A stretch of 64,000 nt of DNA from Chromobotia macracanthus (lineage: Eukaryota; Chordata; Actinopteri; Cypriniformes; Botiidae): the NCBI GenBank assembly GCA_036877525.1, contig JAZGTH010000101.1, positions 1,327,001 through 1,391,000 on the forward strand, read 5' to 3'. A program made the translations under genes and the position numbers. The notes beneath the pieces are model-generated. The model was given only the letters and a program-made list of their open reading frames with translations. It was not told the DNA's origin and ran no database searches. Of this stretch, positions 11,184-24,000 are shown in pieces (the first letter of the stretch is position 1; each line of letters begins with the position of its first letter).

Positions 11184-13790
11184 CACTTTTTTGCGTTTTC
11201 TTTTTCACATTATTTTCAAAGTTTCATGTTTGGCTGAATTTTCCTCTGCTTGTACATTATGACTCTTAGCTGACTCTTAGCATTTTAACATATCTATTTT
11301 CTCTCAGCATGTCAAGATCTTTTCCTGTCTCCGCCTCTTTTTAGCTTTAATTATCAGTCTTGTTCTAGTGTTACATAGTGGTTGTGTCTAATAATTAGAA
11401 ATGACTGCACGTTTCTCCCATGTCAATTACCTGAGTTAAGCTCCGTCTCGCCAGCTTCAGTCATCTCCCTTTTCCAGTCTTTTCGCTCTCATCATGCGTA
11501 CAGGCCGACTAATGATGTTCTGTAGCCAATCAGTGCCTGTTAATGTTTTTCAAATCCATTTTGCTTAACTGGACATGATAAAATGTCTCTCTTACACACA
11601 CCACTAATTCAGCAAGATTGAACTTTGGATTCAATTAGCTGCAGTCTGCAGGGAGAAATGAGGACTGTTGAAATGAGGGGTGTTGAAATGAGGGGTGTTG
11701 AAAGCGCAGCGTTTCTCAGCTGCTCACCGTTCACACACTAGGTCATAATTACATTAAAAAGCCACTAAAAATTTCTCTTTAAAGTGTCATTTTAAAAAGC
11801 AGTGAATTTTAAACCGAGAAACGATATCATCCAAAATGGCACTTCATGGAAATGAAGTCTTAGATGTTCTAAGCATGAGCCTTGTGCCCTGGATTCATGG
11901 TGTGGTTTGATTAATGAGTGGTTATCATATTAATAGATTCCCTGGCTGAAGCTGGAGTGAATTGAAGTCTTATGAATATAAAAGACTCCTAGATAGTGTT
12001 TTAGCAGTTGGTGAGATCACCAGAGGTACTCGTAAGCAGAGGTCCCTATTAAATTTAAATACAGAAACATTATTCTAAAGGGCTGATTGTAAGGTACTTG
12101 AGGTTAAAGCAATAATCTCTGTAAATCTGAGAGGCAGCAGCCATTCACAGATCTCACGGCCAGTCACAGGAGACAGGAACTTGGCTGCTTTCAGTATTAC
12201 GGATGAGGTCAAAGACTTCTCAATGCAGCTTCTCTGAGGAACTGTTAAGTTTGATGTAGATTTGCAGACATAAACAGGCTCTTGGTTCGAGGCCTGAATC
12301 AGCACAGTTCAATGAGGCAGCTCTTCAATCTCTTTCCCATTAACTTTAATGCACAATTCCTCAGTGTAAGATGTGATATTGTATGTGTTAAATTATAGAG
12401 GCCATTTTATGTCATTTCTGCTTGTTTTTTCTTTCCTTAACATGTTGGATCACATTTACAGTTTTGCTGTTGGGAGAAAAAAGGTTGTTTGCCAATTGCG
12501 ATTAGAAAGAGAAATGTTCTTCAACATTTAAGGTTTTTTGTTCATCTCTCAGTACAGTGGCCATGGAATGTATTGCACTAACAATATGCATGTGGAGAAA
12601 TTGGGAGTCATGTGGTCCAGTTTTTCTTTGGAAATGAGGCATTTTACAGCCCTCAGCAAAGCTTTTATTAGCTCTTTATGCTTTGTATTTTTCCATGCCT
12701 TCGTTTCAGTGAATTTTCAAAACCAGGAATACAGTAAAACTCACTCTTATGATTGAGTCTATTATGACAAATATCATCCAGGACACACAAAAAATCATGC
12801 TAGTTTTATTGTTTTAGAAACAGAAATACATGCTAACCACACTCCACATCACATGTAAATTCATGTTAAACACAGTCTACAACGATGTTTTGACGCAGGG
12901 CCTGTCGAGTTAAGAATGGATGTATGGCACCTTACCATTTGTCTGTACCATTAGCATGATTGTCCTTTAGTGATGACGTTCCACATAGCCGTGTAAATAA
13001 TGAGACACCGATCAGGACACAGAGCTGTTGTTCATCCCCCATAGCTTTTCCTCCACACTCCATGTCTCACTGCCATATGAGGTAAATTATCTCGTTGACT
13101 GACAGTCATTTGACAGCACACAACTGGAGGTGGGGCTGAATCTTCAAGTTGCACTTACATACTCCTCCAACATCCCATCTGTTTTTTTCTCCTCCAAGTG
13201 TCAAGGCTCTCCATCTCGACAGCAGTAATGGCGTTAAGAAAGCTAATAGCTGGTGCTATTCAATGTGCAGCTTTATAGACCTACAGGCTGCATTACCTTT
13301 CTCGCCCGCCCCCTCATGAAGGGCCTTCTTTTGTGTTCGCCCTCACATTCTGCCACAGGGGGGACTGGAAAAGGGCTCTATTTTCTACAATTTGTCTTAA
13401 AGTCGCCGGCTTACGTGACAATTTAAAGACTTTAAGCTATTAGTTTCTTTAACCTGCTCTGATGAATGATGGGGACCTGTGATCTGCCCATCATTTCCAG
13501 ACAATAGAACCAAAGGAAAGAGATGTAGAGGAAAAAAAATCCAGGAATAAGGGAATAAAGAGCAGGAAACTGCCCAGGGGGTGAACACACACTCAAGTCA
13601 GGCAGCTAAAGGGAAATTACTGGTAAGGTAAAAAGAGCAGGAGGGCAAGGAGCTTGTGGAGAGCAAGGTTATTTTAATGCAGCTTTGACCAGCTAGCAAA
13701 GCACAGGAGTTAAGTGACATGATTTTGAGTAACTTTCTTCAGTGTTAACCATAAACACTTCCATTGCCGTGAATTACTGTTCACAGAGGA
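11184..13790. other. non-coding DNA, no gene seen
   Basis: Apart from the tandem triplet at 11655-11699, no repeat or exon is evident. Several stretches are unique-looking (11390-11560 and 12890-13120), with TAATTAG and TAATGATG-type motifs. No open frame has splice support. Confidence 0.45.
11655..11699. repeat. three tandem 15-bp units
   Basis: GAAATGAGGACTGTT is followed by two copies of GAAATGAGGGGTGTT. This is a small minisatellite likely to vary in copy number. Confidence 0.85.
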
Positions 13791-13895
13791 AATTTACATA
13801 TATGCATTTGGCAGACAATTTTATCCGAAGTGACTTTATAGAAAGTGTATTTAAGCTATACATTTATAAATGCTATCACCATGAGCTACTGGGAC
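13791..13895 (-). repeat. internally deleted tRNA-derived SINE
   Basis: The block TATGCATTTGGCAGACAATT followed by TTATCCGAAGTGACTTTATA matches a very common otophysan repeat motif (GCATTTGGCAGACGCTTTTA then TCCAAAGCGACTTAC), which I recall as the 3' part of a tRNA-derived SINE read in reverse. Near 13882 the words ATGAGCTACTGGGA correspond to the start of its tRNA head in reverse. The middle of the head, including the B box, is missing, so this is a deleted minus-strand copy. Confidence 0.6.
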
Positions 13896-15135
13896 AAAAA
13901 TTAATTCTGAGTTCTAATAGAAAATAATAATCAACATCTTATATTAAAAAGGGATTAAAGAGCTAAGTTACTAAGAAAATGGTGAGGTGATAAAAAAAAT
14001 GGTAAAAGAAATGTTTCATTGATGGTCATCAAGTGGCATAAGGATTCCAATCATAAGGTTAAAACTTTGGCACATATCTAGTCCTGCACCGTTTGTGTTA
14101 CTTTGACTTGGCCCAGTAAATGACCACTTAACCACCCATAGTACCCCTAGAACTGTTGTGCAGGCATTTGCATGGGCCTCTTCAGAACATGTAAAACACT
14201 AGTTGATGATTATGATTGATTTATCATGAAGTCTTTTGTGAATGCGCTTTTTTGTGGCGGAACCTCCTGATTGATGTCAAGTGTTGGGTTGTTGTGTCTG
14301 TGGTTTCCATGTTGAATTGAGGAAAGCTCAGCTCTATTATTTGCAACTCACAGCACGCTAAACTTCAAATCCACTAATCTCAACCATCTGCTAACTCCCA
14401 CACGTAAACATGCTCTTAAGAACAAGTCCCAATTACTGACTATTTCATGCGCTGTTGAATCTTAATGGGATTGTGTTGCTAACATTTGTTTCATTTTGTT
14501 TATTTATTTTGTCGTTCTCCAAGCATATAGAGGCCAGAAATGACATGGAACCTAGCATGCCAAATTCAATGGTGGACATATGACAATTAACTGCTATGCA
14601 AGAAACCAACTCTGTTCATGGTTTTTATAGCAATGCTTATATATAGCAGTTTTATTACACAGACAGGCTCTTTTCATTGTTAATGAATGTATATTCATTA
14701 CTTATACTCCTTTCATAGAGACAATAATGAAATCAGCTATCACCAAGGGAGATTATATGTGTCAGTTAACCTTATATTTCACAACCCAAACATTATCTGA
14801 CGCAAATTGCTTTGCCATTGGGAACAATCCCCAGAATTAGCTTCAGAAGTGCTGAGTTGCTTTAATTATCTCAGAAACGAGCAGGTTCCCTGATGCACGA
14901 CCACAACAAGATGCACACAATGCCGGCTCATTGATCCGTGAGAACCCATTATGTCTGCATTAAAATGAACATGAGATGGAGACCGCTGAGAAAGGTGTTG
15001 TCAATAAATGCAGATCTGTGTAGTGAGAAACACACCCCTCTGCGGTTGATGTAACGTTGATGGTGCTTTGCTTTACCATGTTTTTATTGACCTTTTAGCC
15101 ATGTTTTGTGAGTGTAAAACAGAAATGATGCAAGC
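13896..15135. other. non-coding DNA, nothing recognised
   Basis: AT-rich unique-looking sequence. The segment 14740-15000 has balanced composition and no repeats, and might be regulatory. No exon signals were found. Confidence 0.4.
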
Positions 15136-15212
15136 CAGATTCAAACTCAGATTGCGTGCATGAGCGCCACAATTCAACATGTTAGCGCATTAGTTGCTAG
15201 GCCACAGCTCTG
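15136..15212 (-). repeat. tRNA-derived SINE head, copy B
   Basis: The minus strand reads CAGAGCTGTGGCCTAGCAAC and onward. TGGCCTAGCAACT is an A-box match and AGTTTGAATCT a B-box match. It is colinear with 11110-11183, including the shared blocks GAGCTGTGGC, TGCTCATG-like and the B box. Both copies sit on the same strand about 4 kb apart and differ by many substitutions. Confidence 0.6.
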
Positions 15213-17029
15213 AATTTTTAGCCTTTATAAACAACAAATACCTATTGGTTTTATCACTAGGGAGTCCGCAGCGGAACTGCAGGCATCTGTCAAAATCAAT
15301 ATTTGTCATACAATAACAGGTTAACTTCAGCCAAAACAAAATTATTTCAACTCTCCTCCATTAAAATGTATAAAATAAACTTTAAAATGTAAAATATATA
15401 ATTCTGTACATTAACAATCATTATTATATTAGTTTTGGAATTATAGATGCAACACACATCATAAAGTATGCAATAACACAAATATGGTGCTATACGTTAT
15501 TATATGCTAGACTAAAAATGCATTGGCTTAAGGCAGGGCTGGTTTTATAATATTGGTTTATATGGTATTGGTTTATATAGTATAGTTTTATATGGGTATA
15601 TATGTATGGATATATTTGTAGTGCATATCTCCTTGTGTTTTCGTTTGACATCTTTTCATGTGTAGCTTACATCCTTACTTCATTCCTGTCCAGCTGGGAG
15701 TGCGTTAACTCACCCAAACGGCTCTTTGGTTGCACTTTCGATGTCACTGTTCATTGATGGCCCTGCATTTTTCATGTGGTAATTAAAATTTGTAGGTCAG
15801 GTCTCCTATGACACCTCTCTGTGCTAATATGAGGGAGTGAAACGGTCACGCTCGTTAATATGGCTCTCTCACTCGCTGCTGACTTAAAGGATGAAAGGTG
15901 ACATTTTCCTCCATTTTGTAAATTAATGCAATTGATCTGCCTAACAAGAACAAAGTTAGGCTTCTAAATACCACATGATGAAGAGATTAAGCCCTTAAAT
16001 GGCTTTCCAAAGGCAATCTTTATTGCAGGGCCCTGAGCGGGGGTCATCGATCTTTCTGTTAGAATTTCTAATAGACTATTGACATGAATTTATAAAATGT
16101 TGCTGTACTGTTTTATAGATCCCCTGGAAATGGCTGTCCCACAAGCCTGTGTCGGTGACTAGCCATGCAGTTAGAGACACCATCGCTAGAAAATTCCCTG
16201 TTTCTGCTTAAATATCTGTTTTGCTGTAAGGGTTGTTGGGTAAGTTGGTTAAGAGAGCTGGAAGACTGATCCTGGATCAGCTTTAAAGGTCAAGTCCTAT
16301 ATGCAGCAACATATAGAGTTACACAGCAGCTTTTCGGATTGTAAAGGATTGTGTATTAGTCAGAGAACTTAATGGTTGATTCATAGCATAAAGTTTCAGA
16401 TGGTTTTAATAGCTCTGATTGTTCAGCATTACAAAGTTTACTTATGAAGAAACATCTTGTTAAATGATCGCTGAACATTTTTACTGGGGTCGCTTTCATC
16501 ATTAGATTAGATCCTTTCTTTTGCTGAAAACTTCTTCAATGTGTGTCAGCTTGATTCTCTTTATCTTGCTTTTTTCCTTGCTGCTCTTTTTTCTCATGCT
16601 TTGAAGCCCAGCCAAGGCCTCATGCTTTCGTTTGCCCTCATTTCCAAGGTTTTTATGTCTAAGTCCAAACGCTGTTTCTAATTCACAAAGAGTGATCTCA
16701 CGAGCTAAATCCCCATTAATTGGTCCTAATGCCGTATTAACTGTTGTCAAAATATTTTTCCTGATGTCACCCTAATTCAATCTGCTATCCGAGAGCGGGC
16801 AGCAATTGCAGCCAGAAAAGCCTGTTTTTAATTTTGGGCCGTTGTATCTTTCACCCTGACGGAAACATGCACATGCTCACACATGCAATTTCTCCCTCTA
16901 AACACTGGTAATTATAAGTCTTCAGAGAGAGGCACGGGGATACAATTTGTCAGGGTCTAACTACCCATTCCATTCAGTGGGGTTAACATTCTGTTTGTGT
17001 TACAGTATATTCAGACTTTAATTAAAAGA
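15213..17029. other. non-coding DNA, no gene seen
   Basis: The part 15350-15640 is AT-rich with TATGG words. From 15770 to 16060 and from 16780 to 16870 the sequence is unique-looking. The 82-codon minus-strand frame at 16502-16750 is rich in Lys and Glu but ends without splice or promoter signals, and is left uncalled. Confidence 0.4.
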
Positions 17030-17110
17030 GCATTACATCCCCCATCTGCCAATCTCCAGTAATCTTCTTTAATTGCTGTAATTAAACTATATTTACATGT
17101 TCAGAATACT
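17030..17110. other. candidate regulatory element
   Basis: A unique stretch containing CATCTGCCAATCTCCAGTAA, CTTTAATTGCTGTAATTAAA and TATTTACATG. The pair of AATT-centred homeodomain-type sites and a forkhead-like TATTTACA give it enhancer texture. No conservation data were available. Confidence 0.25.
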
Positions 17111-17489
17111 TGTAATTTAGTAAATTGCACTCTCCTCCACTCTCTCTCCTCTCTCTCTTCCACACACTGTGTGTTTAATCAGTGGGACAGCTAAACTAGC
17201 GTGTCTCCTGATTGGCTTGTTTTGATTTTAGACGCGGGGCTCTTTTGACAGAATAAGTGGACCACTGGTTGGGTCTTCGTTGAGGTTAGGAAAACATGTC
17301 AGCAGAAGGGGATTGTGTATATTGTCATTGGGCTTTGATTGCCATTGCGCTGGTCTAAATGCAGGCCCCGGGTGCCAGAGGAAAGAGGTACGACACGTGA
17401 TCCAATTAAAGATCATTTTCACGTTTTTTTTTTTTAATTTTTGGTATGACATTCATAGAACACAACCTTGCGCAAATTACCTCTGATAT

Positions 17490-17910
17490 TGTAAAGCGAT
17501 TGTCGATTTGCATAATTCATTAGCACCAATTACACAAACAAATGAAACATCAACCACTTGGTATAAAAGAGCAGTACTCTCCGAGACTAACGCAATCAAA
17601 CAAACTGATTTGAATGAAAAATTAGTATTTTCGTTTTTTACTGAAGAGCTTAATTAGCCTCAGAGATTCAGTGTTAGGCATTGATTGTGGCTCTAGTTTT
17701 ATAAACACAAGTATGTTTCATTGTCTCTGAATAACTCTACTGCTATAAAAGCTTTTGTGAGCTGCGGTTTGGCTTAAAGGCGGATGTGCGCGTCACTAAA
17801 TAATGTCCTAAGAAAGGCCCCAAATCCTCATTAGCTGAAGAGTGGTTCCTCCTAATTAGTTTCCATTCAGTGTAATTAGCATGAATGAGGCTAATCATCT
17901 GATGTGAAAC
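17490..17910. other. candidate conserved regulatory element
   Basis: Unique DNA with many homeodomain-type cores: TAATTA at 17853-17858 and 17873-17878, GCATAATTCATTAGC near 17510, AATTAGCCTC near 17652 and GGCTAATCATCTGATG near 17890. There is no tandem repeat and no open frame. Such clusters are typical of vertebrate conserved non-coding elements near developmental regulators. The boundaries are approximate. Confidence 0.3.
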
Positions 17911-18607
17911 CAATCTAACGCTTGGGATACAATGTCCTTGGCCTCTCTTTCAAGCAACGTTCGATTTTCTTTTTCTTTCACACACATTGTTTTTCACTTT
18001 GCTGTTTTGTCTCATTTCTTTACCATTATTTCCCCCTTAGAAATAAATAATAAATAAAGACACAAATTAAACCCAGTTTCCATCTCTTTGGAGTTCAGCA
18101 TGCTTGATCTAAACCAGATTTCACAGCCGCATCTGCCTGTTTGTTTCTACTTCGCTTTAAAGATGAGGTCAGCTCAGAGGGGCGTGTTACGAAAAGATCC
18201 AGAGCAGACTAAAACAAACATAAGGTTAACTGCATGAATGAGTTTTTTTCCCCTCAGCTGTATGTTTTTCTCACACTGTTTTCTCTTCATTGCTGTTGGG
18301 CTACTTTCACCCTCCCACTGCTGTTTGTTTCCACGACAATGAGTTTCTGTGCATCAGGGTTTGATAGAGGTCCTTTATATTTCACAGGAGATCATTTTTT
18401 GCCTAAGAGAATGACAAGATTTTATATGGGGGATAAATTATTGAAGAAAAGAACGATATTGCCATTTGTTTGTGGTCTGATGTGTGAAGAAATATTGTGT
18501 GTTTTCCATTTCTAACCTCCAAATATTTTCTTGCATGATCAGAACAAATGTGAATGTGACTGTTACTATTCTGGGCTCTTGTATGATGTTGTCAGGGTCA
18601 TTTTAGT
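17911..18607. other. non-coding DNA, no gene seen
   Basis: Pyrimidine-rich near 17945-18040, with AAATAAATAATAAATAAAG near 18040. The 93-codon plus frame at 18234-18515 begins in a T-rich run and lacks supporting signals. Confidence 0.45.
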
Positions 18608-18652
18608 GCATTGCTATGGAGTTGCTATGGTGTTAGGTGGTTGCTTACTGGC
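18608..18652. repeat. GTTGCTATGG-type dispersed repeat fragment
   Basis: ATTGCTATGGAGTTGCTATG then GTGTTAGGTGGTTGCT is two to three decayed units of a word series that I recall as a very common fish tandem or dispersed repeat. Only this short remnant is present. Confidence 0.45.
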
Positions 18653-18751
18653 CCAAGTCTGAGGATCCCACCAATGATGTTCTGGTCACTAGGTAATACT
18701 GGTCCCTGCTTCAGTGTAAGTCTAAGAATAAGAACAAGCTAACAATTTACA

Positions 18752-18950
18752 CTTGGGTAATACTTTTCATTAACTTTGTTACGTGTGCTTATTATAGTAC
18801 TAACAGTCATGCATAATTACATACAACTAACCCTAAACCAAACTCTAATCCTAACAATATAGTAAGTAATGTTTTTAATTAATAATGCTCAGTAGTTTAA
18901 AGTACAACTACACTGTAACAAGCACACCTTAAAATAGTGTAACCAAAAAT
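18752..18950. repeat. MITE-like element with terminal inverted repeats
   Basis: GTGTGCTTATTATAGT at 18783-18798 is matched in inverted form at the right end (GTGTGCTTGTTACAGT on the minus strand, near 18912-18927), 14 of 16 bases. Outer blocks TTGGGTAATACTTTT and, inverted, TGGTTACACTATTTT extend the pairing. The centre holds AACCCTAAACCAAACTC and CTAATCCTAAC. The layout fits a short non-autonomous DNA transposon. The superfamily cannot be assigned because target-site duplications are unclear. Confidence 0.5.
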
Positions 18951-20759
18951 GTATAGTACAATATAATAAATTTTCTATATTTTTGTCAGTTCGTTTTCGC
19001 TTTTGATTAGAAGCTCAAACAGTAGTAACATACTATAGCTTATACAAAACATGTCGGTTGCCTGCCCGGGTTTGTCGGGTGTCAGGTTTCAGACGTTATT
19101 TTAAAGTGAATCTGAAAAAATGAAACCAGGTCTCTGACCACCACAATAATCATCTCTCCACATGTGTTTGCCAGCAGGAGATGTTCTGAGGATAAGAGCC
19201 TGTGATTTGATTTTTCCTCTTGCTCGTGTCTCCAGCACTACACAATCTATGTCTATATTGATTTTAAATCCTGAAAACGATCCCTTTAAATCCTAAATGT
19301 GTATCCAATCTCCACAAATGTCTTCAGAGCTAATCTTTTGGATGGAGACAAAAGGCTCTGTGTTTTTCTGCGCTCTCCCACTAAGATCAGCGACTCGACT
19401 GTCTTCGGTTTAGTAAGTGCTGAGGGCAGTGCAGTTTTGGCAGGGGCCTCGGAGCTGCGGATTGTGGCTTGATCTTAAGCAGAACCATGTTTATCTTTGC
19501 GCACTCTGTTATTGTGGCCGTGTTTATCTGAGAAATGAGTGGAGTTGGCCGGTTTCCAGCTGAATTACACACATACACAGTCATCTCCGTGAATCAATCA
19601 CGAGAGCCTGCTATTTTGACAGAGCTGTGTCTTTATTTCTATTTTATCCTAGTTTTTAAATGGAGAAAGAAAAAACATTCCGCCTTGTGTTCTTCCTACT
19701 TTTCTGAGACAGCCTCCGCCTGTGAAGCATAACTTTTGACGTGAACCTTTGCCATATGCCTGTAGTTCTGCCAAAAATATTAGGTATGGCTCTCTTCCCA
19801 AGCCAAGTATCTAGCCATCTGCTGAAGCTTTTACCCAGCAATGCCGAGGGACTCCATCAAGCCCAGACTGTGAGAGAAAGAGAGACAGACCCAGAGAGAG
19901 AAAGAGAGAGCGAGACAGCCTCCCATATTTCTGCAGTTAGGGAAATCTCAGTCGTCAGGCTGATTTACTGCAGGCTAATACCCAGAGAGCTTGCCATGAT
20001 TGCTGGGTAATTTTGGTTGAGTTCATTGCCTTGTGCCTCGGCCAAGTCCTAAACGCGTTTCAGAGCCATATTCAACAGGGTCAGAGATTCCTGGAAATTC
20101 TTTTAGTTCTTTCCAACAATTTGGCTTGTCATTTGTGGATTGATTCCTTCAAGATTTTGTTTTTGTTTGACTGATGTAAGAAATGGGAGCTTTTGAAACA
20201 TGGCAACCTTTCCCAGATGCGAGGAGAGCTGGGATACCCTGGAGATGGTGTAGGAATCAATCTCAATCTCAACTTACAGAAAAAAGCTATTTTAAAGTTT
20301 ACATTTAGCTATAATGTATCCATGTACTTAAATTATCACCTACAAGAATAAAAATATTATTGTATAAGAGAAAGTGTAGATGTGTAGAATTTTCAACTTT
20401 TCTTAATATATATTTGTATTTTTATATTTTCTAACAACCTGTTTGCCTTCACTAGTTTAGTTAAAAAAGCTTGTAACCCCTCCGTTAATATAATGACTTA
20501 AAAATTGCATGCAAAATTAGCTGAGAAACTTTTGCTGAGTGTTAAGTATAGCTCTTGAAACATGGAGAGAGAGGAAAATCTAGCATGGTTTATTTATGTG
20601 TGTGTTGTCTTGCTGTCTGTGTGCTTTCAGTATACATCTGAACATTATTATATAATACCATATTATACAAACCCACACATATAGAAGCAGTTTGTCATTT
20701 TTGGTAAGTTGCGGCACTAAATGCGAGAGAAGGTTTTTATTTTTTGTGGGATATTACTT
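18951..20759. other. non-coding DNA with GA-rich patch
   Basis: A purine-rich patch (GAGAGAAAGAGAGACAGACC type) lies at 19868-19920. The segment 19380-19620 is GC-richer and unique-looking, and frames on both strands (19387-19584 minus, 19535-19732 plus) show no splice context. No gene is supported. Confidence 0.4.
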
Positions 20760-21085
20760 GTGAAAGAACATCATTATGCAGTCTGCAGGCTGCCATTATG
20801 GGGCCCATTACACATCGTGACAGGATCACATTTATTCTCTTCTACCTGCTTCTTAAAAAGGCATAATAAATAACCTCTGTCTCCACTGCCTTGTCGTAAA
20901 AGGAAAAGGTCGTTACCAATCTGCTACCATTTGTCAAAATTACTTAATAATCTTGGGTCGTGAGGAGGATTTTCACTTGGTTAATTGTGGATGGAACTAA
21001 TGAACATAAATTTACATTAAAATTCACTTTATCCATCAGTGATTATGACCTCACCCTGACAGTCTGCGCCACATCTATTTGTGCA
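20760..21085. other. candidate conserved regulatory element
   Basis: A repeat-free stretch of even composition with TTATGCAG, CATTATGGGGCCCATTACAC, GGCATAATAAATAACC, GTCGTAAAAGG, TTACTTAATAATCTTGGGTC and GTTAATTGTGG. GGGGCCCATTA and the AATAA-rich blocks resemble homeobox-regulated enhancers. There is no open frame. The assignment is by texture only. Confidence 0.3.
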
Positions 21086-24000
21086 GATACAACTCTGAGA
21101 ATCTGATTTAATAACCTTATTTATTCCTTATTATTATTTTACCTTCTTTCCAAGAGCAATAATGCAGCAACTTTATTTGCCACAGACAACAAACATTGAG
21201 TTTGTGAATAAGTTTGTGAATGTTTAATAAGCCCAATTTACATAGAAATTGGACATGTTTGCACCAAAAACAGTGACAATGATTAAGTGACGTTTACTGG
21301 ATACGTAAACTGGTGTTTGTGTGGTTAATTGAATTAGTCTCTGGTTTTTGCTCTAAAAATGCTGTTAGCAAAAATGAAAAAAAGAAAACTGTTTAGCAAG
21401 TTTCCCCCTCAAAGTTTACGACCTTTGACCTCTAACACAAACATCAATCTTTAGCCAAACTAAAGAGGTGCTCCCTCAGGGCTGAACCTGGATTCCAGCA
21501 TATTGTTTTTGTCATGAAGGTTCAAAGGTCAGCCGTTTTTTAGCCATCTCACTTACTCGTGCTTTCTCCTACTCCAGCTGAAACCAATAGCTGGCCTTCA
21601 AGCTGATATATGACACTAATACGAGTATTTGAGTGGGCCGAGGCAGCAGAAAAGAGTGATTGTTGGGGGGTTTAGCCAGCATGTCGGATCCATGACACAT
21701 AGGTACCATGCTGTCTGGCCCCTGAGAGCTCTCTAATTGCTTTACATTGGTACAAAGGTTTCTTGTAATCGAGCCTCTCTGCCTCCATTTGTCTTGCTCT
21801 CAGCCTGGTGCTGAAGGCTTTAATTGGTCTTGGTGGGCCTTTTTCTTGCAGTCAGCTCTCTGGGCCTGCAGCTGAAGACAGTACCGTGGGGAGTAAGGGA
21901 GGGTGGCGGGTGGAACACAAGAGGAAGTCAATACTTCTTTTGCTTTAACACTTTAATTAATGCTCTTCCTGACAAGCAGATCTCTCTCCCTCTCCCTTTC
22001 TCTCTTTCGCCCTCTGTCGAAATCTAATTTCTTTCATTCCCCAGCAATCTCTTCCCTCATCACCATTGCTGTCTCCCTAGCTTCATAAATATGGGCTCCT
22101 GGGACAAACACAAAGCATGAAGACAGCCGAACTGCAAGAGAAAACCACCTACACTGCCTCCAGCAAGCCATCGACAACCGTACTGCTGAGAGCATGGTGC
22201 CTATTAAGTTTTATGGCTTTTAGGGGGCTAGCGTCTGTGTTTTTACCAGAAGAGCTGCATGCGAACAGTAAAGAGGGATAAAACAAGAGCATCAGTTCTC
22301 AGTGAGTAACTTGCATTCAGATGACCCCCAGGGGCTGAAAACAGAGTCCTACCATGACCTTTCCAATTTACTCCACCAACTCTTCATTACATGTTTATCA
22401 TGTGCTTGCTCATCTGTCAGCCATTTGGCCCGGAAAGGGGGTTGTTAACAGGAATTGCTCATTGCTGCATTTGTGTTTTTTAATCATTTGCCTCCTGCAG
22501 TTACCTTTAAATTTCCAGCCAAAGAAATTATGTGATGAACGTTGCCAGCTGTGAGATTTATGTCCAGGTTTCATCCTTCCTCCAATATGCTCAACACACC
22601 CAAAAGAGAAAAATCAGCTGTGGGCTGACAAGCACAGATAATTACAAGGCTCAGATGTTGACAGTTGGAAGTCTGATAAGGAGATGCGATAAGACGCAGT
22701 GGTTTGTTGTTGATGCGTGCAGAGGTTTATTTAAAGCTAGGATAATTCCTGCATTGATGATACACTGAATTGTGTTTCTGGAGATGTTGCAAACAAAGCA
22801 GTTTATTTCACATACACTCTTATTCCTCATAGCTATCTATGTGCCAAAGACTGTGTAAAGGGGTGGCGGTAGGCCACTTGTATAAATGAAAAAAATGGGC
22901 GAAATCTCACAGCTCAAAATGCAGTTTGTGAACTCTAGAATGTACAGACATGTTAGTTAGATTTGCCTAAAAATACAGTTTTGCAGTATAATTTGGGCTA
23001 AAGAAGCAAAACATTACACTAATGTTGGCTAATTTTATTGCTTATTTAAAATTTATTTGTTATTAAAAAATTTTAATTTTAAATATTTGTGAAGATTTTG
23101 GTTTTGCTGTAGGAGCTGTACTGGTATACCTGTTGCCAACATAGAAAATACAGTAACTGCCTGGGGACATATAAAATAGTATACTGTTTAAATGAGTAAA
23201 AAAACACCTGATAAAAACTAAATCTACAAAAATAAGTCTGGTGTTATAGTCTTTCAGTATCGGCTATTTAACAAACAAAATAATGTTATCAGACTAAAAA
23301 AAATATTGGCTGATACTAATATGGCATTATGCTAATGTGTGTGCCTACTTTGTATTTTTTTGTATTCCTTGTAATATAGTGGGTAGTAGTGGGTTTGCAT
23401 CATAACAGTAAAAATCTGTTTTTCAAATAAGTAACGGGCATCATGAAGGCACAGGTTTGTGATTTGTGGGCAATTATTTTAGGGGTGTCTGTTTCCTACT
23501 TGTCTCTCTCTGCATTTCCCTTCTCTGCCTCTGTGATGTGACTGATGGCGCCTCAGGGCTGCCAGTACTTAAATAGGCGCTTAGAGGGTCCAGCTGCTCT
23601 CTGCCATGCTCCACTTCTCCCCAGATGGCTCCAAGACGTTCCAGGGACCCTCCAGAGGGCCAGAGCCTGAGGAGGCAGCTTTGGAGTGAGCTCACTTTCT
23701 CCCTCTGCCTCCCAAACACCCACCTACCTCCCCTGGGCCTTCAGCCTGAAATGGTGACTCAAGAGGCTCTCAACGAAACCACGGAACAGCCCCTTTACAC
23801 ACACCCAGACACGCTGTATAAATACTCAAGGGAGACTGCCTGCCTCCTCTGTACCGCTTGCCAGTGGACCAATGGGAGTCTGCAGATGGCTGTCAGGCTG
23901 GAGCGTGGGCCATTGCTGCCGTTCACCAAGCTCTCCTGAGGACGGAGGGATTTAAGGCAGGCAGAGAAAGAGATCACAAGCGAGTCTCACACACTGCAGT

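Noticed and set aside
12281..12296. GGTTCGAGGCC B-box-like word
   Set aside because: No A box upstream and no tRNA-like folding.
23474..23939. Overlapping frames on both strands in a GC-richer patch
   Set aside because: They are mutual shadows and no splice borders enclose either.
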